Shown here piece after piece: positions 17,871-25,793 of a stretch of 34,309 bases of DNA. The notes under the pieces are model-generated. The model was given only the letters and a program-made list of their open reading frames with translations. It made no database searches and was not told the origin of the DNA. Within the stretch, counting starts at the first letter, position 1. Every line of letters begins with the position of its first letter. The stretch spans positions 1 to 34,309 of the forward strand of contig NZ_JABEMG010000040.1 in NCBI RefSeq assembly GCF_013004695.1, in the 5' to 3' direction. Origin of the DNA: Promicromonospora citrea. GTDB lineage: Bacteria > Actinomycetota > Actinomycetes > Actinomycetales > Cellulomonadaceae. The translations under genes and the position numbers were made by a program.

Positions 17871-18820
17871 TGAGCACCGACACGACGACGCCGGACGCCA
17901 CCGAGCGGACCCGCGCGCTGCTGACCACGGCGGAGCCGCGCCGCCGCCGCACCGACCGCATCATGACGGTGCTCATCTGGGGAGCCTTCGTGCTCGCCAT
18001 GGTGCCCCTGGTGTCGCTGCTGTGGACCGTGCTGTTCAACGGCGCGGGCCGGATCAGCATCGAGTTCCTCACCTACTCGATGCGCGGCATCTTCGGCGGC
18101 GACCCGAGCGGCGGCATCTACCACGCGGTCGCGGGCACGCTGATCATCACCGGCTGGGCCACGGTCATCTCGGTGCCGGTCGGCCTGCTCGTCGCCATCT
18201 ACCTCGTCGAGTACGGGCGCGGTCCCCTCGCACGGTCCGTGACGTTCTTCGTCGACGTCATGACGGGCATCCCGTCCATCGTCGCGGGCCTCTTCGCCGT
18301 CTCGCTGTTCACGATCTTCTTCGGTCCGGGCGCGCGGTTCGGCCTCATGGGCGCGGTCGCGCTGTCGGTGCTCATGATCCCTGTCGTGGTGCGCTCCTGC
18401 GAGGAGATGCTCAAGCTCGTGCCCAACGAGCTGCGCGAGGCCTCGTACGCGCTCGGTGTGCCGAAGTGGCTCACCATCGTGCGCGTGGTGCTCCGCACGT
18501 CCGTCGCGGGCCTGACGACGGGCGTGCTGCTGGCCGTCGCCCGCGTCATCGGCGAGACGGCGCCGCTCCTCGTCGCCGTCGGTGTCACCGACTCCATCAA
18601 CTTCGACGCCTTCGACGGCCGCATGATGACGCTGCCGGTGTTCATCTACCGGCAGTACAGCCAGGGCCTCGCCACGTGCCGCGACGGCCAGGCGGACTGC
18701 GTCGCCGACATCGCCCTGCAGAACGCGTGGGGCGCCGCCCTGACCCTCATCGCGATCGTCATGCTCCTCAACGTCGTCGGCCGGCTCGTGAACCGCTGGT
18801 TCGCGCCCAAGCTGCGCTGA
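17870..18820 (+). CDS. pstA: phosphate ABC transporter permease PstA
   Basis: This 316-residue permease partner of PstC starts MSTDTTTPDATERT, has six predicted membrane helices and carries the coupling loop at NELREASYALGVPKWLTIVRVVL. VDVMTGIPSIVAGLFA and VARVIGETAPLLVAVG are PstA signatures. A Cys pair in the loop near the C-terminus (CRDGQADC) could form an extracytoplasmic disulfide; that is a guess. It is translated from an overlap with pstC and followed 48 bp later by pstB. Confidence 0.95.
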   Translation: MSTDTTTPDATERTRALLTTAEPRRRRTDRIMTVLIWGAFVLAMVPLVSLLWTVLFNGAGRISIEFLTYSMRGIFGGDPSGGIYHAVAGTLIITGWATVISVPVGLLVAIYLVEYGRGPLARSVTFFVDVMTGIPSIVAGLFAVSLFTIFFGPGARFGLMGAVALSVLMIPVVVRSCEEMLKLVPNELREASYALGVPKWLTIVRVVLRTSVAGLTTGVLLAVARVIGETAPLLVAVGVTDSINFDAFDGRMMTLPVFIYRQYSQGLATCRDGQADCVADIALQNAWGAALTLIAIVMLLNVVGRLVNRWFAPKLR

Positions 18821-18868
18821 CCGGCCCGACCCGACCGACCCGAAGCCACAGCCCGAAGGAACTCAACG

Positions 18869-19648
18869 ATGGCTCAGCGAATCGACGTCAAGGACGTCAA
18901 CATCTACTACGGCGACTTCCTCGCCGTCGAGGGCGTCACCATGACGATCGACCCGCGTTCCGTGACGGCCTTCATCGGCCCGTCCGGCTGCGGCAAGTCG
19001 ACGTTCCTGCGCACCCTCAACCGCATGCACGAGGTGATCCCGGGCGCCCGGGTCGACGGTTCCGTCGAGCTCGAGGGCGTCGACCTCTACGGCGACGACG
19101 TCGACCCGGTGGCCGTGCGCCGCACGGTCGGCATGGTGTTCCAGCGCCCCAACCCGTTCCCCACGATGTCCATCCGGGACAACGTGCTCGCGGGCGTGAA
19201 GCTGAACAACCGCCGCATCTCGAAGTCGGACGCCGACGACCTGGTCGAGTCATCCCTGCGCGGCGCCAACCTGTGGAACGAGGTCAAGGACCGGCTGGAC
19301 CGGCCCGGCTCGGGCCTCTCGGGCGGTCAGCAGCAGCGCCTGTGCATCGCCCGTGCCATCGCGGTGAAGCCGCAGGTGCTCCTCATGGACGAGCCGTGCT
19401 CCGCCCTGGACCCGATCTCCACCCTGGCGATCGAGGACCTCATCCAGGAGCTCAAGAAGGAGTACACGATCGTCATCGTCACGCACAACATGCAGCAGGC
19501 CGCGCGTGTGAGCGACCGGACGGCGTTCTTCAACATCGCGGGCACCGGCAAGCCGGGCCGCCTCATCGAGATGAACGACACCGCGACGATCTTCTCCTCG
19601 CCCGCCGAGAAGGCGACGGAGGACTACGTCTCGGGCCGCTTCGGCTGA
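18869..19648 (+). CDS. pstB: phosphate ABC transporter ATP-binding protein PstB
   Basis: This 259-residue ATPase energises PstCA. It has Walker [10 protein letters not shown], the Q-loop in VFQRPNPFP, signature LSGGQQQR, Walker B VLLMDEP and the switch His in VTHNM. PstB-specific positions such as [17 protein letters not shown] and the final [13 protein letters not shown] are present. AAGGA precedes the ATG by 8 nt. It is the last gene of the pst operon. Only 4 bp after its stop the 16-nt repeat array begins, which probably ends transcription. Confidence 0.96.
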   Translation: MAQRIDVKDVNIYYGDFLAVEGVTMTIDPRSVTAFIGPSGCGKSTFLRTLNRMHEVIPGARVDGSVELEGVDLYGDDVDPVAVRRTVGMVFQRPNPFPTMSIRDNVLAGVKLNNRRISKSDADDLVESSLRGANLWNEVKDRLDRPGSGLSGGQQQRLCIARAIAVKPQVLLMDEPCSALDPISTLAIEDLIQELKKEYTIVIVTHNMQQAARVSDRTAFFNIAGTGKPGRLIEMNDTATIFSSPAEKATEDYVSGRFG

Positions 19649-19652
19649 CCCC

Positions 19653-19793
19653 TGGCGAGGTAGTCACGTGGCGAGGTAGTCACGTGGCGAGGTAGTCAGC
19701 TGGCGAGGTAGACATGCAGCGAGGTAGTCATCCGGTTCGCGCTGGGTGACTACCTCGCTGCATGACTACCTCGCCAGATGACTACCTCGGCGG
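19653..19793. repeat. palindromic array of 16-nt units (core GCGAGGTAGTCA), locus 1
   Basis: Five direct 16-nt units start at 19653, 19669, 19685, 19701 and 19717; the first two are identical (TGGCGAGGTAGTCACG). After a 13-nt spacer, three inverted units follow (19746-19761, 19762-19777, 19778-19793). Direct units 3-5 can pair with the three inverted units, giving a stem of about 48 bp with a few mismatches. The array fills the whole gap between convergent pstB and the lipoprotein gene. A related palindrome lies at 29516-29603. Terminator activity is likely from position; the family is not one I recognise. Confidence 0.9.
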
Positions 19794-19798
19794 GTTCG

Positions 19799-20323
19799 TC
19801 ACTGGTTGGGGGTGGCCGACGGCGAGGCGGCGGCCGACGGCAGGCGGTCGGCGTACTCCGGCAGCGTGCCGTCGAGGACCGGGAGCTGGAACTCGGCGCT
19901 GTCCGCGCCCACGGAGAGCACCGCGTCGAGGTAGTCGCCCGGGGCCGCGCCGACGGTGTCGAGCGACACGGTCTCGCCGGTCTCGGTGCCCAGGTAGACG
20001 GTCCCGCCGGCGGGCACGTCGAGCGTCACGGGGGCGGCGCCGGGGGCCTCGAGGGTGAACGACGCGTCCTCGCTCGTCTCGTTGGCGAGAGCGCCCAGCA
20101 CGTTGCCCGGCTCGCCCTCCGCGGCCGACACGACCATGAGGTTGATGCCACGCAGGTCCCTGTCGTCCTCGCCGAGGACCGAGACGCCGACACCGTCCGA
20201 CGGGTCGTAGTTCAGGGTCGTGGTGGTGGGCGAGCAGGCCGCCAGGAGGAGGGCCCCCGTGGCGGAGACCGCCGCGAGGGCGATGGTGCGGGCGCCTCGG
20301 GCGGCGGTGGCGCGACGGGACAC
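19799..20323 (-). CDS. predicted lipoprotein, function unknown
   Basis: This 174-residue protein starts with GTG preceded by AGGGAG at 6 nt. Its signal peptide (TIALAAVSATGALLLAAC) ends with lipidation at C30. The mature part is a small beta-rich domain (YDPSDGVGVSVLGEDDRDLRG, then LANETSEDASFTLEAPG and a strand-rich C-terminus), followed by a low-complexity tail (PSAAASPSATPNQ). The pattern resembles small copper-chaperone-like or DUF461 lipoproteins, but I see no His/Met copper motif. In-frame codons upstream (to 20416) would place charged residues before the signal, so they are rejected. It faces pstB across the repeat array and diverges from carD. Confidence 0.8.
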   Translation of the reverse strand: MSRRATAARGARTIALAAVSATGALLLAACSPTTTTLNYDPSDGVGVSVLGEDDRDLRGINLMVVSAAEGEPGNVLGALANETSEDASFTLEAPGAAPVTLDVPAGGTVYLGTETGETVSLDTVGAAPGDYLDAVLSVGADSAEFQLPVLDGTLPEYADRLPSAAASPSATPNQ

Positions 20324-20384
20324 GGTGAACTCCCTGATCTTCGGCTGGTGCTGGTCGGTCTGCACGGGGTCGGATCCCCGCCAC

Positions 20385-20390
20385 ATCCTA
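20385..20390 (-). promoter_or_regulatory. putative -10 (TAGGAT) of the lipoprotein gene
   Basis: On the minus strand TAGGAT lies about 60 nt before the GTG start, giving a leader of roughly 55 nt. The leader can form a short GGGG/CCCC hairpin around 20366-20379 and ends with a clear ribosome site. Confidence 0.45.
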
Positions 20391-20603
20391 GTGCTCCCCG
20401 GGGGGTGCCCGCGCATCGCGCGGACAGTGAAATGCCCGGTCAGGGCGTGGTGACGGTCACGGCTCCGGAACGATCCGACAACGCCCGGCAGGCCCGCACG
20501 GGGTGCGCCCGCGCGGCCGGCAACCCTGCTGACCTGCGTAAACAGAGGCGCGAATCATGCCCTCAGGGGCTCAAGGGCGCAAGTTCTGCAGATCACGCCG
20601 TGG

Positions 20604-20609
20604 TAACCT
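20604..20609 (+). promoter_or_regulatory. putative -10 (TAACCT) of carD
   Basis: TAACCT lies 27 nt before the carD ATG. This predicts a leader of about 20 nt containing AAAGGGG, so unlike many neighbours carD has a ribosome site. The -35 region is poor. Confidence 0.45.
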
Positions 20610-20636
20610 GGTGTCAGGGAAAGGGGACATCTGCAG

Positions 20637-21119
20637 ATGACGTTCACAGTAGGCGAGACGGTTGTCTACCCGCACCACGGCGCGGCGCTGATCGAAGAGA
20701 TCAAGACCCGCAAGATTCGCGGCGAAGAGAAGATGTACCTCAAGCTCAAGGTCGCCCAGGGCGATCTCACCATCGAGGTCCCGGCGGAGAACGTCGACCT
20801 CGTGGGCGTGCGCGACGTCGTCGGCCAGGAGGGCCTCGACCGCGTGTTCGAGGTCCTGCGTGCGCCGTACACCGAAGAGCCCACCAACTGGTCGCGCCGG
20901 TACAAGGCGAACCTCGAGAAGCTCGCCTCCGGCGACGTGATCAAGGTGGCGGAGGTCGTGCGCGACCTGTCCCGCCGCGACGCGGACCGCGGCCTCTCGG
21001 CCGGCGAGAAGCGGATGCTGGCCAAGGCCCGGCAGATCCTCGTCTCGGAGCTCGCGCTGGCGGAGCACACCGAGGAGGAGAAGGCCGAGGCGATCCTCGA
21101 CGAGGTCCTCGCCTCCTGA
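20637..21119 (+). CDS. carD: CarD-family RNA polymerase-binding transcription regulator
   Basis: This 160-residue protein has an N-terminal Tudor-like RNA polymerase-interaction domain (about residues 1-55: [17 protein letters not shown]...[14 protein letters not shown]). A helical DNA-binding domain follows (about 65-160) with [13 protein letters not shown] and [17 protein letters not shown]. CarD binds the polymerase beta subunit and stabilises open promoter complexes, especially at rRNA promoters. The sequence is close to the mycobacterial type in length and motifs. It is followed by hairpins and then ispD, an order common in Actinobacteria. Confidence 0.96.
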   Translation: MTFTVGETVVYPHHGAALIEEIKTRKIRGEEKMYLKLKVAQGDLTIEVPAENVDLVGVRDVVGQEGLDRVFEVLRAPYTEEPTNWSRRYKANLEKLASGDVIKVAEVVRDLSRRDADRGLSAGEKRMLAKARQILVSELALAEHTEEEKAEAILDEVLAS

Positions 21120-21143
21120 CCGACCCACAGGGTCCCCGCACGA

Positions 21144-21206
21144 CTGACGTCCTCGTCAGCACCAGGCGCCCCACGGGATCCTTCGCTCAACCAAGATCCT
21201 GTGGGG
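21144..21206 (+). terminator. two hairpins between carD and ispD
   Basis: The first is CTGACG-TCCT-CGTCAG (21144-21159). The second has arms 21169-21183 and 21193-21206 (CCCCAC pairs with GTGGGG, GGATC with GATCC) with about 14 pairs, one G-U and one bulge. They could end carD transcription. The second hairpin's right arm holds the GGGG nearest the ispD start, so it might also mask that site. Confidence 0.6.
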
Positions 21207-21218
21207 ACCTTCGACGAG

Positions 21219-21935
21219 ATGACGACCCTCGCAATCCTGACGGCCGCCGGCTCGGGATCCCGTCTGGGGCGCGACCTGCCCAAGGCGCTGGTGGAGCTCG
21301 ACGGCTTCCCGCTGGTGCTGCACGCCGCCCGACGCCTCGCCGCGTCGGGCGTCGTCGACTCCCTGGTCGTGACGGCGCCGCACGGCCTCGCCGGTGTGAT
21401 GACCGACCTCCTCGCGGGCGACCCGCACGTGCTCGTCCCCGTCGAGGTGACGAGCGGCGGCCCCACGCGGCAGGCCTCCGTGGCTGCCGGGCTCGCACAC
21501 GCCTCGCCGGGTGACGACGTCGTGCTCGTGCACGACGCGGCGCGCCCCCTCGTCCCGGCAGAGCTCGTCCGGCGGGTGGTGACGGCGGTGCGCGCGGGGC
21601 ACGGCGCCGTCGTGCCCGGCCTGCCCGTGACCGACACGGTCAAGCAGGTGAGCCCCGACGGCGACGCCGAGCTGGTCGTCGGTACGCCCGACCGCTCCGC
21701 GCTGCGCGCCGTCCAGACGCCGCAGGGCTTCGCGCGCGACCTCCTGGTGCGTGCGCACCGCACGGGTGCCGCACGGGCCGCGGCCGAGCACCTGGCGGCG
21801 ACCGACGACGCGGGTCTCGTCGAGGCCCTGGGCGAGCCGGTGCACATGGTCGCCGGCGACGCCACCGCCTTCAAGATCACCACCGAACGCGACCTGTGGC
21901 TCGCGTCCCTCGTGCTGCAGGAGACCATCGCATGA
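21219..21935 (+). CDS. ispD: 2-C-methyl-D-erythritol 4-phosphate cytidylyltransferase
   Basis: This 238-residue cytoplasmic enzyme adds CMP from CTP to methylerythritol 4-phosphate in the MEP isoprenoid pathway. The nucleotidyltransferase loop [45 protein letters not shown] and [14 protein letters not shown], and the C-terminal [14 protein letters not shown], are all present. The start is ambiguous: ATG 21219 gives the usual N-terminus, while an in-frame GTG at 21201 lies inside a hairpin. Neither has a good ribosome site. It overlaps ispF by 4 nt (ATGA). Confidence 0.94.
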   Translation: MTTLAILTAAGSGSRLGRDLPKALVELDGFPLVLHAARRLAASGVVDSLVVTAPHGLAGVMTDLLAGDPHVLVPVEVTSGGPTRQASVAAGLAHASPGDDVVLVHDAARPLVPAELVRRVVTAVRAGHGAVVPGLPVTDTVKQVSPDGDAELVVGTPDRSALRAVQTPQGFARDLLVRAHRTGAARAAAEHLAATDDAGLVEALGEPVHMVAGDATAFKITTERDLWLASLVLQETIA

Positions 21936-22519
21936 CCGACCCGTCGAGCACGCAGGACCCGGCGCCCGTCCGGACCGGGTTCCCCCTGCCGCGGACCGGC
22001 ATCGGGGTCGATGTGCACGCCTACGCGCCCGAGGGTTCCGACCGCGAGCTCTGGCTCGGCGGCCTGCACTGGCCGGGCGAGCGGGGCCTGGCGGGTCACT
22101 CCGACGCCGACGTCGCCGCGCACGCGGCGGCCGACGCGCTGTTCTCCGCCGCCGGTCTCGGGGACCTCGGCTCGCACTTCGGCACCGGCCGCCCGGAGTG
22201 GGCGGGAGCCTCCGGGACGACCCTGCTCAGCGAGGCCGCGAGGCGCGTCCGGGCTGCGGGGTACATCATCGGTAACGTGGCAGTCCAGGTGATCGGTAAC
22301 CATCCACGGGTCGGGACACGACGCGACGAGGCGCAGGCAGCGCTGTCCGCCGCCGCCGGGGCCCCCGTCTCGCTCACGGCGACGACGACGGACGCGCTCG
22401 GCCTCACGGGCCGCGGCGAGGGCATCGCCGCCGTCGCGACGGCCCTCGTCGCGTACGACGGCGGGCCGGGGGCAGCGCCGGGAGCAGGGCCGGGTGCGGT
22501 CGGCGGGGGCGCGGTATGA
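21932..22519 (+). CDS. ispF: 2-C-methyl-D-erythritol 2,4-cyclodiphosphate synthase
   Basis: This 195-residue enzyme follows IspD and IspE in the MEP pathway and cyclises CDP-methylerythritol phosphate with release of CMP. The metal ligands are in GVDVHAY and the [10 protein letters not shown] motif, and [15 protein letters not shown] is the C-terminal signature. Compared with the usual 155-165 residues there are about 20 extra N-terminal residues ([19 protein letters not shown]) and a Gly/Ala/Pro tail after ALVAYDGG. The tail runs up to the overlapping tetR start, so it may have arisen by loss of an earlier stop. It overlaps ispD and tetR by 4 nt each. Confidence 0.94.
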   Translation: MTDPSSTQDPAPVRTGFPLPRTGIGVDVHAYAPEGSDRELWLGGLHWPGERGLAGHSDADVAAHAAADALFSAAGLGDLGSHFGTGRPEWAGASGTTLLSEAARRVRAAGYIIGNVAVQVIGNHPRVGTRRDEAQAALSAAAGAPVSLTATTTDALGLTGRGEGIAAVATALVAYDGGPGAAPGAGPGAVGGGAV

Positions 22520-23127
22520 ACAAGCGCAAGCCCCTCGACGAGCGCCGCGCCGAGATCGTCGAGGCGGGCCTGAGCGTCGCGCTGCGCGAGGGCGTCGAGT
22601 CCGTGACCGTGCGGCGCGTGGCGCAGGAGGCCGGCATCTCGCTCGGCACCGTGCACTACTGCTTCGACGACAAGGACGCGATGCTCCGCGCCATGGGCCG
22701 CAGCATCGCGATGCGCGCGTCGGAGCCCGTGATCGCGGCGCTGGAGGCGGGCCCCGACCGGAGGGCGCTCGCCGAGGCGACGGTCGACGCCCTGCTCGTC
22801 GGGCTCAAGGAGCACCAGGAGATGCGGCTGCTCACGTTCGAGTTCGCCGTCTCGGGCGCGCGCACCCCCGTGCTGCGCGAGGTCGCCCAGGCGCACCTCA
22901 CGCAGAGCATCGCGATGACGCGGGAGTACCTGCAGCGGCTCGCCGACGTCGCCCAGGTCACGTGGGCCTCCGACATCGACGACCTGGCGCGCATGACGGC
23001 GCTGCGGATCGACGGCATCGAGCTGGCCTGGATGGTCGACCAGGACGACGCCGCAGCGCGCGAGGGCTTCGCCGTCCTGGCGCGCGACGTGTTCGCCGAC
23101 ATGCGGCCCGAGCTGCCCGCCGGGTAG
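22516..23127 (+). CDS. TetR/AcrR-family transcription regulator
   Basis: This 203-residue one-component repressor has an N-terminal helix-turn-helix (about residues 10-56: [20 protein letters not shown], then [19 protein letters not shown] and DDKDAML). A helical ligand domain follows, with a C-terminal [12 protein letters not shown] segment. ATG overlaps the ispF stop (ATGA), so it is co-translated with the MEP genes. The HYCF in place of the more frequent YYHF/YRYF is a small variation. The next two genes, divergent from each other, encode an oxidase and a PLP enzyme and may be targets; I see no clear operator. Confidence 0.88.
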   Translation: MNKRKPLDERRAEIVEAGLSVALREGVESVTVRRVAQEAGISLGTVHYCFDDKDAMLRAMGRSIAMRASEPVIAALEAGPDRRALAEATVDALLVGLKEHQEMRLLTFEFAVSGARTPVLREVAQAHLTQSIAMTREYLQRLADVAQVTWASDIDDLARMTALRIDGIELAWMVDQDDAAAREGFAVLARDVFADMRPELPAG

Positions 23128-23156
23128 GCCGCCGAGCAGCCCCGGACAGAGCCCGC

Positions 23157-24488
23157 TCAGCCGAACACGCGGTGCGTGTACGCGTTGGCGAACACCCCGT
23201 CCGGGTCCGCCTCCTTGCGCACGCGCTGGAAGTCCGCGAAGCGGGGGTACTGCTCGGCCAGGTAGGCGGCGTCGCGCGTGTGCATCTTGCCCCAGTGCGG
23301 GCGCCCGCCCACGGCCGTGAAGATCTCCTCGGCCGCGTCGAAGTACCGGGCGTACGGCAGGCGCCAGTACTGCTGCACCGCCACGTACGCCGTCTCGCGG
23401 CCGTGCGCGGTGGACAGCCAGAGATCCTCGGCCGGGGCGAACCGGATCTCGAGGGGGAACGGCACGTTCTCGCGCGTGCGGCGCAGCCAGCCGTCGATCT
23501 CCCGCAGCACGTCGACGACGCTCTCGCGCGGCACGGCGTACTCCGTCTCCCGGAACCGGACGCGGCGGGGGTTGCACAGCACCTGGTACGACGGCGCCGT
23601 GTAGGTGCGTGGCCGCAGCGCGCCGGACGCGAAGGCGTTCAGCCGCGGCGTCACGGCAGGGAACGCCGTGGCGGTGCGGTTGACGAGCTCGAGCCCGCCG
23701 TTGGACAGCACCTCCGCGTCGACGAACGTGCGGACCGCCGAGACCGCTCGGCGCACGCCGCGGGCGGGCCCGCCGTGGTCCGGGCGTGCCTCGACCCGCG
23801 TGTTGGTCAGCGTCTGCACCCGGCGGGCGGTCGGGAACCAGAAGAACTCGAAGTGGTCGGCGGAGTCGACGAGGTCGTCGAGCTCGGCGAGCACGCGGTC
23901 GATCGGCTGCACGTCCTCCTCGGCGCGCAGGTCGAAGGCAGGCACCGCCTCGATCGTGACGGTGCTCAGCACGCCGGTGGCGCCCAGACCGAGGCGCGAC
24001 GCCTCGAACAGGTCGGGGTTCTCCGTCGGGCTGCACCGGGTGACCGCGCCGTCGGGGCCCACGACGGTGAGGGCACGTACGCGGGACGCGAGGCCGCCGA
24101 ACCGGGCGCCCGTGCCGTGCGTCCCGGTGGAGACGGCGCCCGCGATCGACTGCCGGTCGATGTCGCCCAGGTTCTGCATCGCCAGCCCGCGCTCCGCCAG
24201 GAGTCGGTTGAGCTGGTGCAGGCGGATCCCCGCGCCGACCGTCACCAGGGCGTTGCCCGTCGCGGGGTCGCGCTCCACGCGGTGCAGCGCGGTCAGCCGG
24301 TCCAGGTCGAGCAGCACGCCGTCGGTGGCGGCCGCGGGGGAGAACGAGTGGCTCGCGCCCACGGCGCGCACGGTGTGACCGTCCCGCACCGCCTGGCGCA
24401 CGGCGTCGGACAGCTCCTCCTGGGTGGCGGGATGCACCTGCCGCACGGGGTGCGCGCTGGCGGAGCGCGCCCAGTTCGTCCAGATCAT
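23157..24488 (-). CDS. FAD-binding sugar-lactone/alditol oxidase (D-arabinono-1,4-lactone oxidase family)
   Basis: This 443-residue oxidoreductase has an FAD-linked oxidase domain (about 15-180: VRQVHPATQEELSDAV, AVGASHSFSP, LVTVGAGIRLHQLN, GAVSTGTHGTG) and a C-terminal ALO domain with the HWGK motif (GGRPHWGKMHT) and ADPDGVFANAY. H47 in the GASHS segment is at the position used for covalent FAD attachment in aldonolactone and alditol oxidases. Relatives oxidise L-gulono-lactone, D-arabinono-lactone or alditols; I cannot choose among these. It lacks a signal peptide. A CATAGT -10 6 nt before ATG suggests a leaderless mRNA. It converges on tetR with a 29-bp gap and diverges from a PLP enzyme gene. 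Confidence 0.88.
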   Translation of the reverse strand: MIWTNWARSASAHPVRQVHPATQEELSDAVRQAVRDGHTVRAVGASHSFSPAAATDGVLLDLDRLTALHRVERDPATGNALVTVGAGIRLHQLNRLLAERGLAMQNLGDIDRQSIAGAVSTGTHGTGARFGGLASRVRALTVVGPDGAVTRCSPTENPDLFEASRLGLGATGVLSTVTIEAVPAFDLRAEEDVQPIDRVLAELDDLVDSADHFEFFWFPTARRVQTLTNTRVEARPDHGGPARGVRRAVSAVRTFVDAEVLSNGGLELVNRTATAFPAVTPRLNAFASGALRPRTYTAPSYQVLCNPRRVRFRETEYAVPRESVVDVLREIDGWLRRTRENVPFPLEIRFAPAEDLWLSTAHGRETAYVAVQQYWRLPYARYFDAAEEIFTAVGGRPHWGKMHTRDAAYLAEQYPRFADFQRVRKEADPDGVFANAYTHRVFG

Positions 24489-24494
24489 CGACGC

Positions 24495-24528
24495 ACTATG
24501 TCACGACTCGGTATGCGGGGAGTAGCGT
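24495..24528. promoter_or_regulatory. divergent -10 pair for the oxidase and PLP-enzyme genes
   Basis: The 46-bp gap contains CATAGT on the minus strand (24500-24495), 6 nt before the oxidase ATG. TAGCGT lies on the plus strand (24523-24528), also 6 nt before the next gene's ATG. Both predict leaderless transcripts. The two promoters overlap, so one bound regulator could control both genes. Confidence 0.5.
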
Positions 24529-24534
24529 TCGGGC

Positions 24535-25737
24535 ATGAGTTCTGCCGCTGGGACCGTTGCCCGGTTGACCGCCGCCACGGCGGACCTGCCCGCCCCGCTG
24601 GCCGTCGTCGACCTGGACGTCTTCGACGCCAACGCGCTCGACCTGCTCAAACGCGCCGACGGCATGCCCGTGCGGGTCGCCTCGAAGTCCGTCCGCGTGC
24701 GCTCGCTCGTGCAGCGGGCGCTGGGTCACGGGTTCACCGGGATCATGGCCTACTCGCTGCGCGAGGCGCTGTGGCTGGTCGGCGAGGGCATGCGGGACGT
24801 GCTCGTCGGCTACCCGACCGTCGACGCCGGGGCGCTCGCGGCGCTCGCGGCCGACCCGGTGGCACGCGCCGAGATCACCCTCATGGTCGACGACGCCGCT
24901 CACCTCGCGTGCATCGCCGTCGCTGACGCCGCGGCCCCTGACGGGGCACCGCCCGTCCGGGTCTGCCTCGACGTCGACTGCTCGCTGCGCGTCGGCGCGG
25001 GCCGGCTGACCGCGCACCTCGGCACGCGCCGCTCGCCGCTGCGGGAGCCCGCCGACGTCGCGGCGCTGGCGACCGCGGCGCTGGCGCAGGGCCTGTCGGT
25101 GCGCGGCCTGATGTTCTACGAGGCCCAGGTCGCCGGCCTGCCCGACACCAACCCCGCCGTGCGGGCGGTCAAGCGGCTGTCGATGCGCGAGGTCAACGCC
25201 CGCAGGGTGCGGGTCGTCGCGGCGGTGCGGGACGTCGTCGGGCACGACGTCGAGCTCGTCAACGCGGGCGGCACGGGCTCGATCGAGGTGAGCGGCACGG
25301 CGCCGGGCGTCACCGAGGTCACGGCGGGATCCGGCCTGTTCGCGCCCGGGCTGTTCGACGGCTACCGGTCCTTCGAGGCGCGGCCGTCGGCGTTCTTCGG
25401 CCTCGACGTCGTCCGCGAGCCCGCGCCCGGCTGGGTGACGGCCTTCTCGGGCGGCTACGCGGCCTCGGGCCAGCCCGGGGCCTCGCGGCTGCCGCGCCTC
25501 TTCACGCCCGGGTACACCCTGAGCGGGACGGAGGGCGCCGGCGAGGTGCAGACGCCGCTGCGGGCCGCGCGCGGCTCCGGGCCTGGCGGGCGCCTGCGCA
25601 CGGGCGACCGGGTCTGGCTCCGCCACGCGAAGGCGGGAGAGATGATGGAGCGGTTCGACGCCGTGCACCTCGTGCGCGGCGCCGAGGTGGTCGAGACGGT
25701 GCCGACGTACCGGGGCGAGGGCAGGAACTTCGGGTGA
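24535..25737 (+). CDS. alanine-racemase-fold PLP enzyme (D-threonine aldolase / amino acid deaminase-like)
   Basis: This 400-residue protein has the N-terminal alanine racemase-type barrel. The PLP Lys is K51 in VRVASKSVRVRSLV, after the PLAVVDLDVFDANA strand. GIMAYSLREALWLV, VCLDVDCSLRVGAGRL, LMFYEAQVAG, VNAGGTGSIE and the phosphate-binding VTAGSGLFAPGLFDGY follow. The C-terminal domain resembles the metal-dependent D-threonine aldolase/D-serine dehydratase type. The likely reaction is cleavage or deamination of a D-amino acid, but the substrate is unknown. An adjacent sugar-lactone oxidase on the other strand suggests shared control. ATG is 6 nt after a TAGCGT -10. Confidence 0.82.
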   Translation: MSSAAGTVARLTAATADLPAPLAVVDLDVFDANALDLLKRADGMPVRVASKSVRVRSLVQRALGHGFTGIMAYSLREALWLVGEGMRDVLVGYPTVDAGALAALAADPVARAEITLMVDDAAHLACIAVADAAAPDGAPPVRVCLDVDCSLRVGAGRLTAHLGTRRSPLREPADVAALATAALAQGLSVRGLMFYEAQVAGLPDTNPAVRAVKRLSMREVNARRVRVVAAVRDVVGHDVELVNAGGTGSIEVSGTAPGVTEVTAGSGLFAPGLFDGYRSFEARPSAFFGLDVVREPAPGWVTAFSGGYAASGQPGASRLPRLFTPGYTLSGTEGAGEVQTPLRAARGSGPGGRLRTGDRVWLRHAKAGEMMERFDAVHLVRGAEVVETVPTYRGEGRNFG

Positions 25738-25781
25738 CGCACGACCCCCGGCACGGCAGGTAAGAGGTGGCGCGGCGCCGG

Positions 25782-25787
25782 TACCCT
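25782..25787 (+). promoter_or_regulatory. putative -10 (TACCCT) for leaderless cysS
   Basis: TACCCT ends 6 nt before the GTG at 25794, with no ribosome site between. The hexamer and the spacing are the same as at senX3. Confidence 0.5.
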
Positions 25788-25793
25788 TGACGG

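Larger units (their letters stand above)
20324..20636. other. 313-bp divergent intergenic region, lipoprotein and carD
   Basis: I see no gene here. It holds the minus-strand -10 at 20385-20390, the likely carD -10 TAACCT (20604-20609) and a carD leader with AAAGGGG before the ATG. A 12-mer, CTGCAGATCACG (20586-20597), recurs with one change at the carD start codon (CTGCAGATGACG, 20631-20642). The remaining roughly 180 bp in the middle show nothing I can name. Confidence 0.6.

Noticed and set aside
19653-19793. CRISPR array
   Set aside because: Units are only 16 nt, abut with no spacers, and turn into inverted units; no cas genes are present.
19925-19938. CGAGGTAGTC inside the lipoprotein gene as another copy of the 16-nt repeat
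   Set aside because: It is a single core match that encodes GDYLD in frame; flanking bases do not follow the unit and there is no inverted partner.
21201-21218. GTG at 21201 as the ispD start
   Set aside because: It lies within a hairpin arm and adds six residues before the conserved N-terminus; not excluded, but ATG 21219 fits better.
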